Source: Corynebacterium phoceense
GTDB taxonomy: Bacteria; Actinomycetota; Actinomycetes; Mycobacteriales; Mycobacteriaceae
Direction of reading: 5' to 3'
Assembly: GCF_900092335.1 (NCBI RefSeq)
Contig: NZ_LT596208.1
Location: forward strand, 1,568,975 to 1,618,075
DNA: 49,101 nt
In this document: positions 18,041 to 26,522 of the stretch, one piece after another
How positions within the stretch are numbered: position 1 is the first letter of the stretch
Layout of the letters: each line of letters starts with the position of its first letter
Made by a program: the position numbers and the translations under genes
Notes under the pieces: generated by a model
What the model saw: only the letters and a program-made list of their open reading frames with translations
Told to the model about the DNA's origin: nothing
Databases searched by the model: none

Positions 18041-18937
18041 CTATGCTGCTTGGGTCAGTGTAGCTGATGTGAGTGCTTCGAAGTCATCGGGGGCTAGAAG
18101 GTTGCACCAGGAGTGTCGTCTGCGTGTGTTGTAGCGCATGCACCATCGGAAGACTTCCTGCCGGCAGATAATGGGATTATCAAAGACTTTCCGATCACGT
18201 AGCACTTCACGTTTTAAGGTGGCGTTAAATGACTCTGCCAGGGCATTATCGGCACTAGTTCCCACCGCGCCCATGGATTGGCGCACACCAAGTTGGGCGC
18301 AGTGGTCCCTAAACGCCTGTGAGGTGTACACACTTCCATGATCAGAATGGAAAATAGCCCCGTCAAGGCTTCCGCGGACTGTGCTGGCATGGGACAAAGC
18401 CTCGATGACCAGTGAGACACGCATGTGGTCTGCGAGTGCATAACCTGCAAGTTTTCGTGAATAGGTGTCAATGACCGTGGCAAGGTACATGTTCTTACCG
18501 CCCTTACACGGCAGGTAGGTAATGTCGCCGACATACACACGGTTCGGCTCGTCAGCGGTGAATGTACGGCCTACTAAATCTGGCATGACACGGTGACCAG
18601 GCTTACGCCTAGTGGTGATGCATCGACGCCGTTTGCTAAAGCCTTTTAGCCCCATGGATTTCATGATGCGTGCGACCTTCTTATGGTTGATCGGGCCGAA
18701 GTCCGTATCGTCGTTGAGGCTTGCAGCGATGCGTTTAGCACCATAAAGCCCGTTCTCATCATCGAAGATGGCCTTGATTCTTGCACCAATAAGGGCATCG
18801 GAATACATCTTTAACCTGCGATTTTCGCGGGTGTTGACCCATTTATAAAACGAGGAGCGATTGAGCTTTAACACATGGCACATCCGCTTGACCGAATACT
18901 CGGTTCGGTGGTCATAGACAAACTGGAAGCGGATCAC
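18041..18937 (-). CDS. IS3-family transposase OrfB, IS-A copy 2
   Basis: The 298-residue product is identical to that of copy 1, with the DDE core (VGDITYLP, FHSDHGSVY, LAESFNATLKRE). Because orfA of this copy has been cut off from its start by IS-B, full-length transposase cannot be made here. The protein could still act with OrfA from copy 1. Confidence 0.9.
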   Translation of the reverse strand: MIRFQFVYDHRTEYSVKRMCHVLKLNRSSFYKWVNTRENRRLKMYSDALIGARIKAIFDDENGLYGAKRIAASLNDDTDFGPINHKKVARIMKSMGLKGFSKRRRCITTRRKPGHRVMPDLVGRTFTADEPNRVYVGDITYLPCKGGKNMYLATVIDTYSRKLAGYALADHMRVSLVIEALSHASTVRGSLDGAIFHSDHGSVYTSQAFRDHCAQLGVRQSMGAVGTSADNALAESFNATLKREVLRDRKVFDNPIICRQEVFRWCMRYNTRRRHSWCNLLAPDDFEALTSATLTQAA

Positions 18938-20539
18938 CAGCGTGTCTCTTCGGCAAAATATTTCGCGGCCTTGCGCAGAATATCGCGTTCTTCGCGCAGC
19001 TTCGCGTTCTCTTTTTCTAGCTGGCGGATTCGCTCGGAATCAGTCGTCTCCTTGGCGTTGTCGCGCATGGCCTTCGTGCGGGCACGTTTGCCGGTGCCGT
19101 ATTGCTGAAGCCAGGAGAAAAGCGAGGAACGATTGACTCCAAGCTCTGCTGAAGCCGCGTGAAGTGAAAGGTCCTCATTGTTTTCATAGAGGGCCACAGC
19201 ATCACGTTTGAACTGTTCGGAGTGAGCGTGTCAAGTTGTTTGTGTGTGGGGCTGGGTTTATAGGTATTTGTCGAAGCGGTCGGGGTAGGCCACGGCCATT
19301 TGGTTGATGGCTTGTTTCCAACCGGAAACTCGGGCTCCTTCCATGAGTCTGCCGGCTGTCGCGGAGACCCGTTTGCCCTCCTTTGCCCTCTTTGCCGCTC
19401 GTTTATCTTCAATGTTGCAGATCATCAACCACAGCGTCTTCAGCGCGGATTCATCATTGGTGAACTGCACCCTGTTGCGGGTAGCTTTACGCAGCTCATT
19501 ATTAAACGATTCAATGGAGTTCGTCGTATAGATGACCTTTCTCGCTGCTGGCGGGAACTGCAGAAACGGGACAAACCGCCCCCATGCGTCCTGCCAGACC
19601 TTGACTGAGCGTGGATACTTCTCACCCAACTCGGAAGCCTCGAATTCGGCTAAAGCTGCCTTGGCTGTGGACTCGTCTGCGGCGGTGTAGACCTTCTTCA
19701 ACGCGGCGGATACAGCCCGGCGATCACCGTAGGCCACCCACCGGTTCGCGGCACGTATCAGGTGCACGATACAGGTTTGCACCATAGAGTTCGGCCAGGT
19801 TGCCTCTACTGCTTCTGGTAGGCCTTTCAGCCCGTCACAGCAGACGATAAAGACGTCTTTGACGCCACGATTGGAAAGGTTGGCGCACACTTGCGCCCAA
19901 AAGGAGGCACCTTCTTCCTTGGCAATCCACAATCCCAAAATGTGCTTGATCCCGTCGAGGTCCACGCCGATTGCCATGTACGCGGACTTGTTGACAACTC
20001 GGCCTCCATCGCGGACTTTAATGCGTAGTGCGTCCAGGAAAATGACCGGGTAGAACTCGTCTAGCTGGCGGTTTTGCCAGACCATGACCTCATCCAAGAC
20101 GGCGTCAGTAACCGCAGAAATCGTCTCATGAGAGATATCAACCCGCATCGCAGTTGCCATGTGGTGCTGGATATCCCTAATGGTCATTCCACCGGCGTAC
20201 AAGCTGACAATCATGTCATCAACGTCAGTCAAGCGCCTAGAACCTTTAGGGACCATAGTCGGCAAGAATGTTCCCGCCCGATCCCTAGGGACATCAACGG
20301 TTACCGGCCCGTAGTTCGAATCCACGGTCTTTGTGTACGACCCGTTGCGGTGATTGTCTGTCCCAGCTGCAGCTTTGCCGCTCCTGTCGCCGGACTCGTA
20401 GCCAAGGTGGGCATCCATTTCAGCATTCAAACCTCTGGTGATTGAGGCTTGCAGCATGCCCCGAACTAGGTCGTTGGCATCCGTTGTCGATGTTGGGGTT
20501 GCCCGCAAATCGTGGACACGTAGTGGAGCTACCTAGTGG

Positions 20540-21439
20540 TTAGGCAGCTATTTCTTTTCTGCTGTTGATTGAGCCGGTGTGGTTCTCGAAGTCGACGGGG
20601 CTGACCATTCCGAGTGCAGAGTGCCGGCGCCGGCGGTTGTAGACGACTTCCATCCAGTAGGCAACGGCCTTGCGTGCAGCATCACGGGTAGGCCATCGCT
20701 TACGGTCGTAGAATTCAGTCTTTAGCGTCGACCAGAACGACTCGGCCATCGCGTTATCGAAGCACACGCCAGTGCGCCCCACAGACTGAGCGATGCCCAG
20801 GTTGCGGCACACTTCCCAGAGCTTCTCACTGGTAAATTGCGTTCCACGGTCAGCGTGAAACACCAGCCCATCAGGAACGTCACCGCGTAGCGTATGCGCC
20901 ATCCGCAGGGCCCGTTCAACCAGGTGTGTGTCTTGAACGCTATCCATTGCCCAGCCCAGTACCCTGCGGGAATGACCATCGCGGACCGCGCACAAATACA
21001 GCCAGCCCTCACCGGTGCGAAGGTAGGTAATATCCGACATCCACACCCGGTTGAGCTGACCAGTATCAAACATGCGCTTGACCAGGTCAGGAAGAGTTGA
21101 CTTACGCTTGGATTGAATGGTTGTCACCGGGACAAAGGCACGCGGTGAAATCCCTTCAATGCCCATCATGCGCATCCGCTTCGCCACAGTCTTACGGTTA
21201 AGTGAAATGTAGTAGCGCTCGGCGAGCTCTGCGGTGATCCGCGGAGCACCATAAACCTCATCGGAGTCTTTCCAAATCTGATGAATCTTTCGGTCAACAT
21301 CATCGTAAAATGCTGACCGATCATCCTTTCCGGATAGTCGTTTCTGCTGCGCATGGGCCCATTTGTAGTATCCAGACCGAGACACTTTTAATAGCCGTGC
21401 CATGCGTTTGATGCTGTAGTTTGCCTTCTCCTGCTGCAT
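20540..21439 (-). CDS. IS3-family transposase OrfB, IS-C
   Basis: This is a 299-residue DDE transposase: HTH_21 region (YSIKRMARLLKVSRSGYYKW, YGAPRITAELAE), core with VWMSDITYLRTG, LVFHADRGTQFTSEKL and NAMAESFWSTLKTE (the D, D, E residues), and a terminal YNRRRRHSALGMVSP. The ATG overlaps the orfA stop by one base (TAATG). The protein shares the family plan with the IS-A OrfB but little sequence. Confidence 0.93.
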   Translation of the reverse strand: MQQEKANYSIKRMARLLKVSRSGYYKWAHAQQKRLSGKDDRSAFYDDVDRKIHQIWKDSDEVYGAPRITAELAERYYISLNRKTVAKRMRMMGIEGISPRAFVPVTTIQSKRKSTLPDLVKRMFDTGQLNRVWMSDITYLRTGEGWLYLCAVRDGHSRRVLGWAMDSVQDTHLVERALRMAHTLRGDVPDGLVFHADRGTQFTSEKLWEVCRNLGIAQSVGRTGVCFDNAMAESFWSTLKTEFYDRKRWPTRDAARKAVAYWMEVVYNRRRRHSALGMVSPVDFENHTGSINSRKEIAA

Positions 21440-21756
21440 TAGTTCGAACTTTTCTGCTCGCGTTGCTTCGCGGCGAAGAAGGCTGTCGCTTTTGACAAAA
21501 ACTCATTATCCATCTTGGCTTCTGCCAACTCACGGCGCAGACGAGCATTCTCAGCACGAAGATCAGCCTCACTCATCCCATCTGAGGATCCTCGGCGTTC
21601 ACGCTCGAGTTTGACCCACCGGCCTAAAAGCCCGGCGGAAACACCGATTTCCTTAGCCACATGAGCGATCGGTCGCTCTGACTCGATTACCAGGTTTGCG
21701 GCTTCACGCCGGTACTCCGGCGTGTATTTCTTGCGCTGTTGACTCACAATGAACAT
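21439..21756 (-). CDS. IS3-family transposase OrfA, IS-C
   Basis: This is 105 residues: KKYTPEYRREAANLVIES, an HTH (IAHVAKEIGVSAGLLGRWV), then a coiled coil (LRAENARLRRELAEAKMDNE) and the family tail FLSKATAFFAAKQ. It binds the IS-C ends and works with OrfB. The start at 21756 lies just inside the right inverted repeat. Confidence 0.92.
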   Translation of the reverse strand: MFIVSQQRKKYTPEYRREAANLVIESERPIAHVAKEIGVSAGLLGRWVKLERERRGSSDGMSEADLRAENARLRRELAEAKMDNEFLSKATAFFAAKQREQKSSN

Positions 21757-22341
21757 CCTCTCTTACGGACACAAGATCCGTACAAATAGGGTGTCCACTA
21801 AACGAGGGTAACCTCAATGTGCCTAGGTCATCAATCAGTTTCGCGATTTCGGGGTTAGCAAGAAGCTTCTTTTCAATCGCGTCAATCTTGGCCTTATCGG
21901 CCGGATCTCGTCTTGTCACAGTAGTCATTCTGGCTTATCTCCTTATGCAGGTTGGAAACCCACACACAAACCATCAGACACTCTCTTCGGAGTACCTAGG
22001 CATGGTGGTAGATTACCTTTCTTCCCAACCCAACCGGGCTGGATATCAGGTGCCCACCAAACAGGGGTCAGGTCCTATGCCGCCTTCCGTCCCATGGGCC
22101 AACGCCTCGCCAACGACTTCGTCAACGACGTCAACAACACCTTCGACCTCAAAGACGACCCAAAGAACGAACTCAACGCCGAATTCCTCCAAGAACTCGA
22201 AGAACAAGAAAACACGATCATCGAGGGGCGAAGTCATGGACTAAGTTAGTTCCTGAGATGAGGCCCAAGGACAAAGAGGGCGACCATCATGGGTACCTTT
22301 CGAATCAACTTCTACCTATCCTCGAAAGAACTACATCCATA

Positions 22342-23477
22342 ATGGCCGCTGGCCCTGAGTCTATCGACCCGACCGCGTATCTCGAAGAGCTACTCACCCA
22401 AGCATCGCCCGATCTGATGCGTGAAATGCTCGGTGATTTCATCAACCAAATTCTCTCTGCCCAAGCCGATACTGTCTGCGGCGCTGACTGGGGCACCACC
22501 AGCGACAACCGCGTCAACCACCGCAACGACTACCGCCACCGACCACTGGATACACGGGTCGGCATCGTCGATGTGTCTACCCGCAGGATGAACGACCTGG
22601 TCGCCACCCTCGGCATCGATGAATCTATCGAAGTCACAAGTTAGTGAGATGGCCAACGACTTGGATTCGATAGTGGAGGATTTCCACACCCGGCCACTGG
22701 ATACCGGCCCGTACTACTACCTCTCGTGCGACGCGCTGACGATGAAAGTCCGGGAAGGCGGACGCGTGGTCAAACGAGTGTGCTCCTAGCAACCGGTGTC
22801 AACAATGACGACTACCGAGAACTATTAGGCATGCAAAATAGCTACCGCTGAGTCCACCGGCTCGTGGCCCGGCTTCCTCAGGGACTTAAAAGCCCGCGGT
22901 CTAGGTGATGTCTACCTGGTGACAAGTGACGCTCACGTAGGAATTCAAGCAGCGGTGTCTGATGTGCTGCCAAATGCCTCCTGGCAACGGTGCCGCACTC
23001 ACTTCGCTAAGAACCTCTCGTCCATGGTGCCAAAGACCCAGTGGCCGACATTATCGGCGACGTTCCACACGATCTTCCAACAACCCGATGCTGAAGCGGT
23101 GTGGGCTCAGGCTCGGGAAGTGGTGGAATTCTGCCAGGCGAAATTTCCGCATGTGGCAAACTAGCTCGAAGAACAACTTGATGATGTGTTGGCGTTTACA
23201 CACACCGAAGTCAGTGTGGACCAAAGTCTGGTCGAATAACCCCACCGAACGGCTCAAGCGCGAGATCTGCCGGCGCACTGATGTTGTCGGTATCTTGCCC
23301 CACCGTGATGCTGTGATTCGCTTAGTCGGGGCCGTCCTTGCTGAGCAGCATGATGTGTGGATTCAGCAGAAACGCTCCATGCCGTTGACAAGCCTAGAGC
23401 AAACCAAGGCGTTGATCACAGCCAATGTCATCGACGCCGACACCACCACCCCGGCAGGCAAGGAGATTGCAGCCTAA
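22342..23477 (+). pseudogene. Decayed IS256-family transposase, different from IS-B
   Basis: Fragments of one Mutator-type transposase follow each other in different frames. They include AYLEELLTQASPDLMREMLG and FINQILSAQADTVCGADWG (22342-22640), then PYYYLSCDALTMKVREGG with stops, AESTGSWPGFLRDLKARGLG, and SDAHVGIQAAVSDVLP to CQAKFPHVAN (to about 23164, ended by TAG). The last is WSNNPTERLKREICRRTDVV to the final TPAGKEIAA (23477). An internal segment between the fragments near 22640 is missing. No intact terminal repeats were found. It lies between the EcsC-like remnant and the tRNA gene. Confidence 0.85.
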
Positions 23478-23788
23478 TGACCAACCACGCCCAGGCCCGT
23501 GCCGGACCCGATCCCTGCTCACAGATCACCGACGATTCGAAAGAACTCATCCACCACCTACACGGACCTGACCCGCTTCACGCATCAATTTGCCTTTCAG
23601 CCCCAAATATCAAGGTCTCCGACCTCCCCCGCGGCCCCGGTTTACAAGGATGCTGGCCTTGCTGATGGAACCGGTTTTCTACCCATTATTCTGTGCAGAT
23701 CACAGGCAACAGGCACCCACGAACGAGACCTGTTGCCTGATCGACCCCTGGCTGCCATCGTCGAGAAAATCCCTACTTACCAGGCGAT
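23478..23788. other. Intergenic stretch between the transposase remnant and the tRNA promoter
   Basis: No gene is supported here. The short open frames are Pro/His-rich shadows. The stretch probably includes the right end of the dead IS256-type element and contains the inverted repeat at 23703-23739. Confidence 0.4.
23703..23739. repeat. 11-bp perfect inverted repeat
   Basis: CAGGCAACAGG (23703-23713) and CCTGTTGCCTG (23729-23739) flank a 15-nt loop. There is no T-run, so a classical terminator is unlikely. It might be a relic of a mobile-element end or an operator. Confidence 0.5.
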
Positions 23789-23817
23789 TTGTTTCAATCA
23801 GACATCACCGATATAGT
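23789..23817 (+). promoter_or_regulatory. Promoter of tRNA-Asn
   Basis: TTGTTT (23789-23794) and TATAGT (23812-23817) are spaced by 17 bp, close to the SigA consensus. Transcription would start near 23824, about 36 nt before the mature tRNA. Confidence 0.65.
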
Positions 23818-23859
23818 TTATTCACGTCGCAAGGGAACGCAAGAGATTCCCCGTGATAT

Positions 23860-23932
23860 TCCTCCATAGCTCAGTTGGCAGAGCATTCGACTGTTAATCG
23901 AAGGGTCACTGGTTCGAGCCCAGTTGGAGGAG
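23860..23932 (+). tRNA. tRNA-Asn (anticodon GTT)
   Basis: This is a 73-nt cloverleaf. The acceptor arms TCCTCCA (23860-23866) and TGGAGGA (23925-23931) pair fully, with discriminator G at 23932. The D arm includes AGCTCAGTTGGCAGAGC. The anticodon stem TTCGA/TCGAA encloses the loop CTGTTAA with anticodon GTT. The T arm contains GGTTCGAGCC. CCA is not encoded. It marks the junction between the IS-rich accessory half and the core half of the window. No second copy of its 3' end was noticed in the window. Confidence 0.97.
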
Positions 23933-23937
23933 CACTC

Positions 23938-23976
23938 AACGAAGCCGCCTGAAAGGGCGGCTTTCTTCGTTTTCCT
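23938..23976 (+). terminator. Rho-independent terminator after tRNA-Asn
   Basis: AACGAAGCCGCC pairs with GGCGGC...TTCGTT around TGAAAG with a small bulge, followed by TTTTCC. It begins 6 nt after the tRNA. Confidence 0.85.
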
Positions 23977-24125
23977 CTGGCTCTGATGCCTAACCGGGGC
24001 TAAGTAGCCAAAGGCCTTTCTAGTTCCCAGGCCGTATTGGAGGGGCACGAGACGTCGAAAGCGAGAAGTAGGTAGGCTATGTTCCGCATACCTACTACTC
24101 AAACCATTAAGGAAGCTCCCCACAG

Positions 24126-24392
24126 ATGATCCAGTTTGTTGTTGGCGCCGCGGCAGGCTACGTATTCGGCACTAAGGCGGGCCGAAAGCGCTACCACCAG
24201 ATCAAGGATGGTTACGAAAAGCTGGTGAACTCCCCTGCCACCAAGACGCTTGTTAACGGCACTCGTCGGGCAATTGCCAACCGTCTCGATCCGGAACCGA
24301 GAATGAAAGAGGTCAAGGATCTCTCACGCGGACGGCGGAATTCGGGTCAATTCGACAATTCGGATACCGTGTACGAACCCGACCAAGATTAG
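24126..24392 (+). CDS. Small conserved protein of unknown function (YtxH-like N terminus)
   Basis: This is 88 residues. It begins with a short hydrophobic/glycine segment (MIQFVVGAAAGYVFGTKAGR) followed by basic helix KRYHQIKDGYEKLV and a polar acidic C terminus. The Gly-rich helix then KAGRKRY pattern is common in small corynebacterial and mycobacterial membrane-associated proteins annotated as YtxH-like. Ribosome-binding site AAGGAAG lies about 12 nt upstream of the ATG. It is monocistronic between the tRNA terminator and a strong terminator at 24436. Function is unknown. Confidence 0.75.
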   Translation: MIQFVVGAAAGYVFGTKAGRKRYHQIKDGYEKLVNSPATKTLVNGTRRAIANRLDPEPRMKEVKDLSRGRRNSGQFDNSDTVYEPDQD

Positions 24393-24408
24393 TGGTTTAG
24401 GCTGATAT

Positions 24409-24427
24409 TAGTGTGCATTGCACACTA
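24409..24427. repeat. Short perfect palindrome before the terminator
   Basis: TAGTGTGCA and TGCACACTA form a 9-bp inverted repeat around a single T, directly upstream of the 24436 terminator. It could be a second RNA hairpin or a DNA-binding site. Confidence 0.5.
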
Positions 24428-24435
24428 GTAGCCAG

Positions 24436-24475
24436 AATGAGCACTGCCCTGAGGGCAGTGCTCATTCGAATTTTT
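24436..24475 (+). terminator. Strong Rho-independent terminator
   Basis: AATGAGCACTGCCC and GGGCAGTGCTCATT are a perfect 14-bp stem with a TGA loop, followed by CGAATTTTT. It ends the 24126 gene and separates it from the converging dnaG. Confidence 0.92.
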
Positions 24476-24533
24476 GGGTTAAGTAGCAAAAAGTGACGGC
24501 GGATTACTGGCCGCGTCGAAAATGGTTAATTTC

Positions 24534-26447
24534 TTAGTTCTGCCCACTGCGGAACGCGCGCTCGTTGAGCTCCCTGCGAGCTTGTTCTAGCGCAACCAGA
24601 TCCGAGAACAGGGAGTTGTACGCTGCTTGGTCGTCAGAGGGGCGCATGCGACCGAGCTGGGCCTTGATGAGAGCAATCTGGTCGCCGACGCGGGACTCCT
24701 GAAGACGCGAGAGCACGGAGTCGGTGTAGACGTTCATGTCGACGTCGGTGGGCAGGATTTCCTCGACGGCGAGCTCGGAGATGAAGCTCTGGGCGGTGAC
24801 GTCGGGCATCTGCTCGCTGACTCGTGCGACCCATTCGACGGGGGGCATCGTCAGCGCGGTGGCAATGCCGCCGGCCTTGGTGATGGCCTCGCGCACGGCG
24901 CGGTAGGCCAGGTTGGTGTAGCTGGCGGCATCGATGCCATCGAAGTACTCACCGGCGTTCTGCGGGTACTGGAGGGCGATTTTCAGCGCCTCACGCTGCG
25001 GCCAGAGATGAGTGTCCTTCGGGTTGGGGCGATGGAGCACCGGGACGTCCTGCGCCGCAGGAGCCTGCTTGGAGTCGTCGAAGCGACGAATGGTGCGCTT
25101 CTCCTTCTTAGGTGCACGGTGGGCCTGCTCGACTTGCTGGAGGACCTCCATGGGGTCAGGCCAGCCAACCCACGCGGAAAGGCGGCGTGCGTACTCGTCG
25201 CGCAGGGGCTTGTCCCGGATGTCGGCGACGACGGGGACGGCGCGGCGCAGGGCTTGGAGGCGGCCCTCGGCAGTGTCGATGCGGTAGCCGGTGATGATGG
25301 TCTGCACGACGAACTCGAACATGGGGATGCGGTCTGCGATGAGGTCGCGGACGGCGGCATCGCCACGCTTGATGCGTAAGTCGCAGGGGTCGAGGCCCTC
25401 GGGGGCGACGGCGACGAAGGACTGGCCGGTGAACTTCTGGTCGCCTTCGAAGGCGCGCATAGCGGCTTTCTGGCCGGCTTCGTCGCCATCGAAGGTGTAG
25501 ATGAGCTCGCCGTTGAAGTAGGAGTCGTCGAGCATGAGGCGGCGGAGGATCTGGAGGTGGTCCTCACCGAAGGCGGTGCCACAGGAGGCGACGGCGGTCT
25601 TGACGCCGGCGGCGTACATAGCCATAACGTCTGTGTAGCCCTCGACGATGACGGCCTGGTGGCCCTCCGCGATGTGCTTCTTGGCGAGATCAATGCCGAA
25701 GAGGACCTTAGTCTTCTTGTAGAGCATCGTCTCTCTGGTGTTCATGTACTTGCCCATCGGGTCATCATCGAAGAGCTTGCGGGCGCCGAAGCCGATGACG
25801 TTGCCGGCGAGGTCCTTGATGGGCCAGATGAGGCGACGGTGGAACATGTCGATGGGGCCGCGCTTGCCCATTTTGGACAGGCCGGCCTTCTCCAGTTCCT
25901 CGAAGGAGAAGCCCATGCGGATGAGGTGCTTGGTAAGCGTGTCCCAGCCCTCGGGAGCGTAGCCGCACTGGAAGTCGTAAATGATCTCTTGGGAGAAGCC
26001 GCGGTTGAGGAGGAAATCTCGGCCAGGTGCTGCCTCGGGGGTTTCGAGCTGCTTGCGGTAGAAATCGTGCGCCGCCTTGTTCGCCTGGATAAGGCGCTGA
26101 CGCAGGCCTGGCTTTTCCTCACGGGCGGCGGCACTACCCCCCTGGTAGGTGATGTGGTAGCCGATCTTCTGGGCGACGGCCTCGACGGCCTCGGGGAAGG
26201 TGAGCTGCTCCATCTCCATAAGGAAGTTGAAGACGTCGCCGCCCTTGCCCGTGGAGAAGCAGTGATAGTAGCCGCGCTGCGGGCGCACGTGGAAGGACGG
26301 GGTGCGCTCGTCTTTGAATGGGCTCAGCCCCTTCATCGAGTCGTAGCCAGCAGGCTTTAGTTGTACGTACTCCCCCACGATTTCCTCAATGGGTGCACGT
26401 TCACGGATCGCTTGAATATCGCTGTCCGGAATCCTGCCTTTCGCCAT
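24534..26447 (-). CDS. dnaG: DNA primase
   Basis: DnaG (637 residues) makes RNA primers at the replication fork. Residues 1-100 are the zinc-binding region, 120-250 the catalytic N-terminal part, 258-370 the TOPRIM fold (VIVEGYTDVMAMYAAG, then YTFDGDEAGQKAA), and the C-terminal 200 residues the helicase-binding domain. Oddity: the normal zinc ligands C-x2-H ... C-x2-C appear as S42, K45, C63, T66 (GLSPFKDE and YHCFSTGKGGD), so three of four ligands are missing while the surrounding fold motif is kept. The start at 26447 (ATGGCGAAAGG) is the natural one. It is followed at a distance by dgt, as in mycobacteria. Confidence 0.97.
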   Translation of the reverse strand: MAKGRIPDSDIQAIRERAPIEEIVGEYVQLKPAGYDSMKGLSPFKDERTPSFHVRPQRGYYHCFSTGKGGDVFNFLMEMEQLTFPEAVEAVAQKIGYHITYQGGSAAAREEKPGLRQRLIQANKAAHDFYRKQLETPEAAPGRDFLLNRGFSQEIIYDFQCGYAPEGWDTLTKHLIRMGFSFEELEKAGLSKMGKRGPIDMFHRRLIWPIKDLAGNVIGFGARKLFDDDPMGKYMNTRETMLYKKTKVLFGIDLAKKHIAEGHQAVIVEGYTDVMAMYAAGVKTAVASCGTAFGEDHLQILRRLMLDDSYFNGELIYTFDGDEAGQKAAMRAFEGDQKFTGQSFVAVAPEGLDPCDLRIKRGDAAVRDLIADRIPMFEFVVQTIITGYRIDTAEGRLQALRRAVPVVADIRDKPLRDEYARRLSAWVGWPDPMEVLQQVEQAHRAPKKEKRTIRRFDDSKQAPAAQDVPVLHRPNPKDTHLWPQREALKIALQYPQNAGEYFDGIDAASYTNLAYRAVREAITKAGGIATALTMPPVEWVARVSEQMPDVTAQSFISELAVEEILPTDVDMNVYTDSVLSRLQESRVGDQIALIKAQLGRMRPSDDQAAYNSLFSDLVALEQARRELNERAFRSGQN

Positions 26448-26522
26448 GGGTAATAGATTACCTGCACTGGCAAATCAGCGACCGATTTCTTCATGGTGCT
26501 ATCCGTTTGCAATGATGGGGGT

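Larger units (their letters stand above)
20494..21816 (-). mobile_element. IS-C, second type of IS3-family element (1323 bp)
   Basis: The ends are TGGGGTTGCCCGC on the left and, read inward, TGAGGTTACCCTC on the right, each continuing to a shared GTGGACAC. The element therefore has the TG...CA termini usual for IS3. A 4-bp target duplication ATGT lies at 20490-20493 and 21817-21820. It carries intact orfA and orfB and differs clearly from IS-A. It is the youngest event in the nest because it is not itself interrupted. Confidence 0.9.
19258..21928 (-). pseudogene. IS256-family (Mutator-type) transposase split by IS-C
   Basis: The first 37 codons (21928 to 21817: MTTVTRRDPADKAKIDAIEK, then LLANPEIAKLIDDLGT) and the remainder (20489 to 19258) join in frame when IS-C and one ATGT are removed, giving 447 residues plus stop. 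The large fragment has the family features: MLQASITRGLNAEMDAHLGY, DRAGTFLPTMVPKGSRRL, YPVIFLDALRIKVRDGG, FIVCCDGLKGLPEAV, CIVHLIRAANRWV and TTNSIESFNNELRKATR, the last holding the catalytic Glu. A 416-residue start-shifted product is possible from a start inside the IS-C end. It lacks the N-terminal segment and is probably inactive. Confidence 0.88.
19224..21985 (-). mobile_element. IS-B, IS256-family insertion sequence carrying IS-C
   Basis: The outer ends are inverted repeats of about 28 bp: left GAGCGTGTC and right (read inward) GAGAGTGTC, both leading into GTTTGTGTGTGGG. An 8-bp target duplication TTCGGAGT (19216-19223 and 21986-21993) is typical of the IS256 family. Without IS-C and its duplication the element is about 1435 bp. 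It inserted in orfA of IS-A copy 2 and was then interrupted by IS-C. Confidence 0.9.
18934..22003 (-). pseudogene. IS3-family OrfA of IS-A copy 2, disrupted by IS-B
   Basis: The first codons (MPRYSEQ) lie at about 21986-22003. The rest (from about FKRDAVALYENN to the GTGA overlap with orfB) lies at 18934-19223. The 8-bp sequence TTCGGAGT at the break is present on both sides as the IS-B target duplication. A GTG at 19197 could give an 87-residue N-terminally shortened product, but without the original ribosome-binding site. Confidence 0.85.
18003..22075 (-). mobile_element. IS-A copy 2 (IS3 family), interrupted by IS-B
   Basis: The left part (18003-19223) matches copy 1 (1990-3210) at a constant offset of 16,013. 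The right part (21986-22075) matches 3203-3292 at an offset of 18,783. The only difference I noticed is T to C within the right inverted repeat. The target duplication TAT lies at 18000-18002 and 22076-22078. The two copies have different target duplications, so each inserted independently; they are not the ends of one composite transposon. The inner 2.76 kb is IS-B with its own passenger IS-C. Confidence 0.92.
17590..22249 (+). pseudogene. EcsC-like gene, frameshifted and split by nested insertion sequences
   Basis: Coding traces begin about 17590 (LLNIKHEELLSSE, then VHKHLDVILS). They shift to a second frame (YATFTGEDYTLNGQAEFRV and FDYFCTMFDIAGAALNN) and return to the first (KVDNKALTKIVWYPVVKK, ITRQTVGSAVTKVVPVLGD, VVAGTLTY). 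IS-A copy 2 then interrupts at TAT (18000-18002). After the element the frame resumes exactly: TAT GCC GCC gives YAAFRPMGQRLANDFVNDV, and it ends with an acidic tail and TAG at 22247. The Val/Gly-rich PVLGDVVAGTLTYAAFRPM segment resembles EcsC-family membrane-associated proteins, a tentative call. Two compensating indels predate or accompany the insertion. Confidence 0.6.

Noticed and set aside
23860..23932. A CRISPR array or phage attachment site at the tRNA
   Set aside because: No repeat-spacer pattern and no duplicated tRNA end or integrase in the window.
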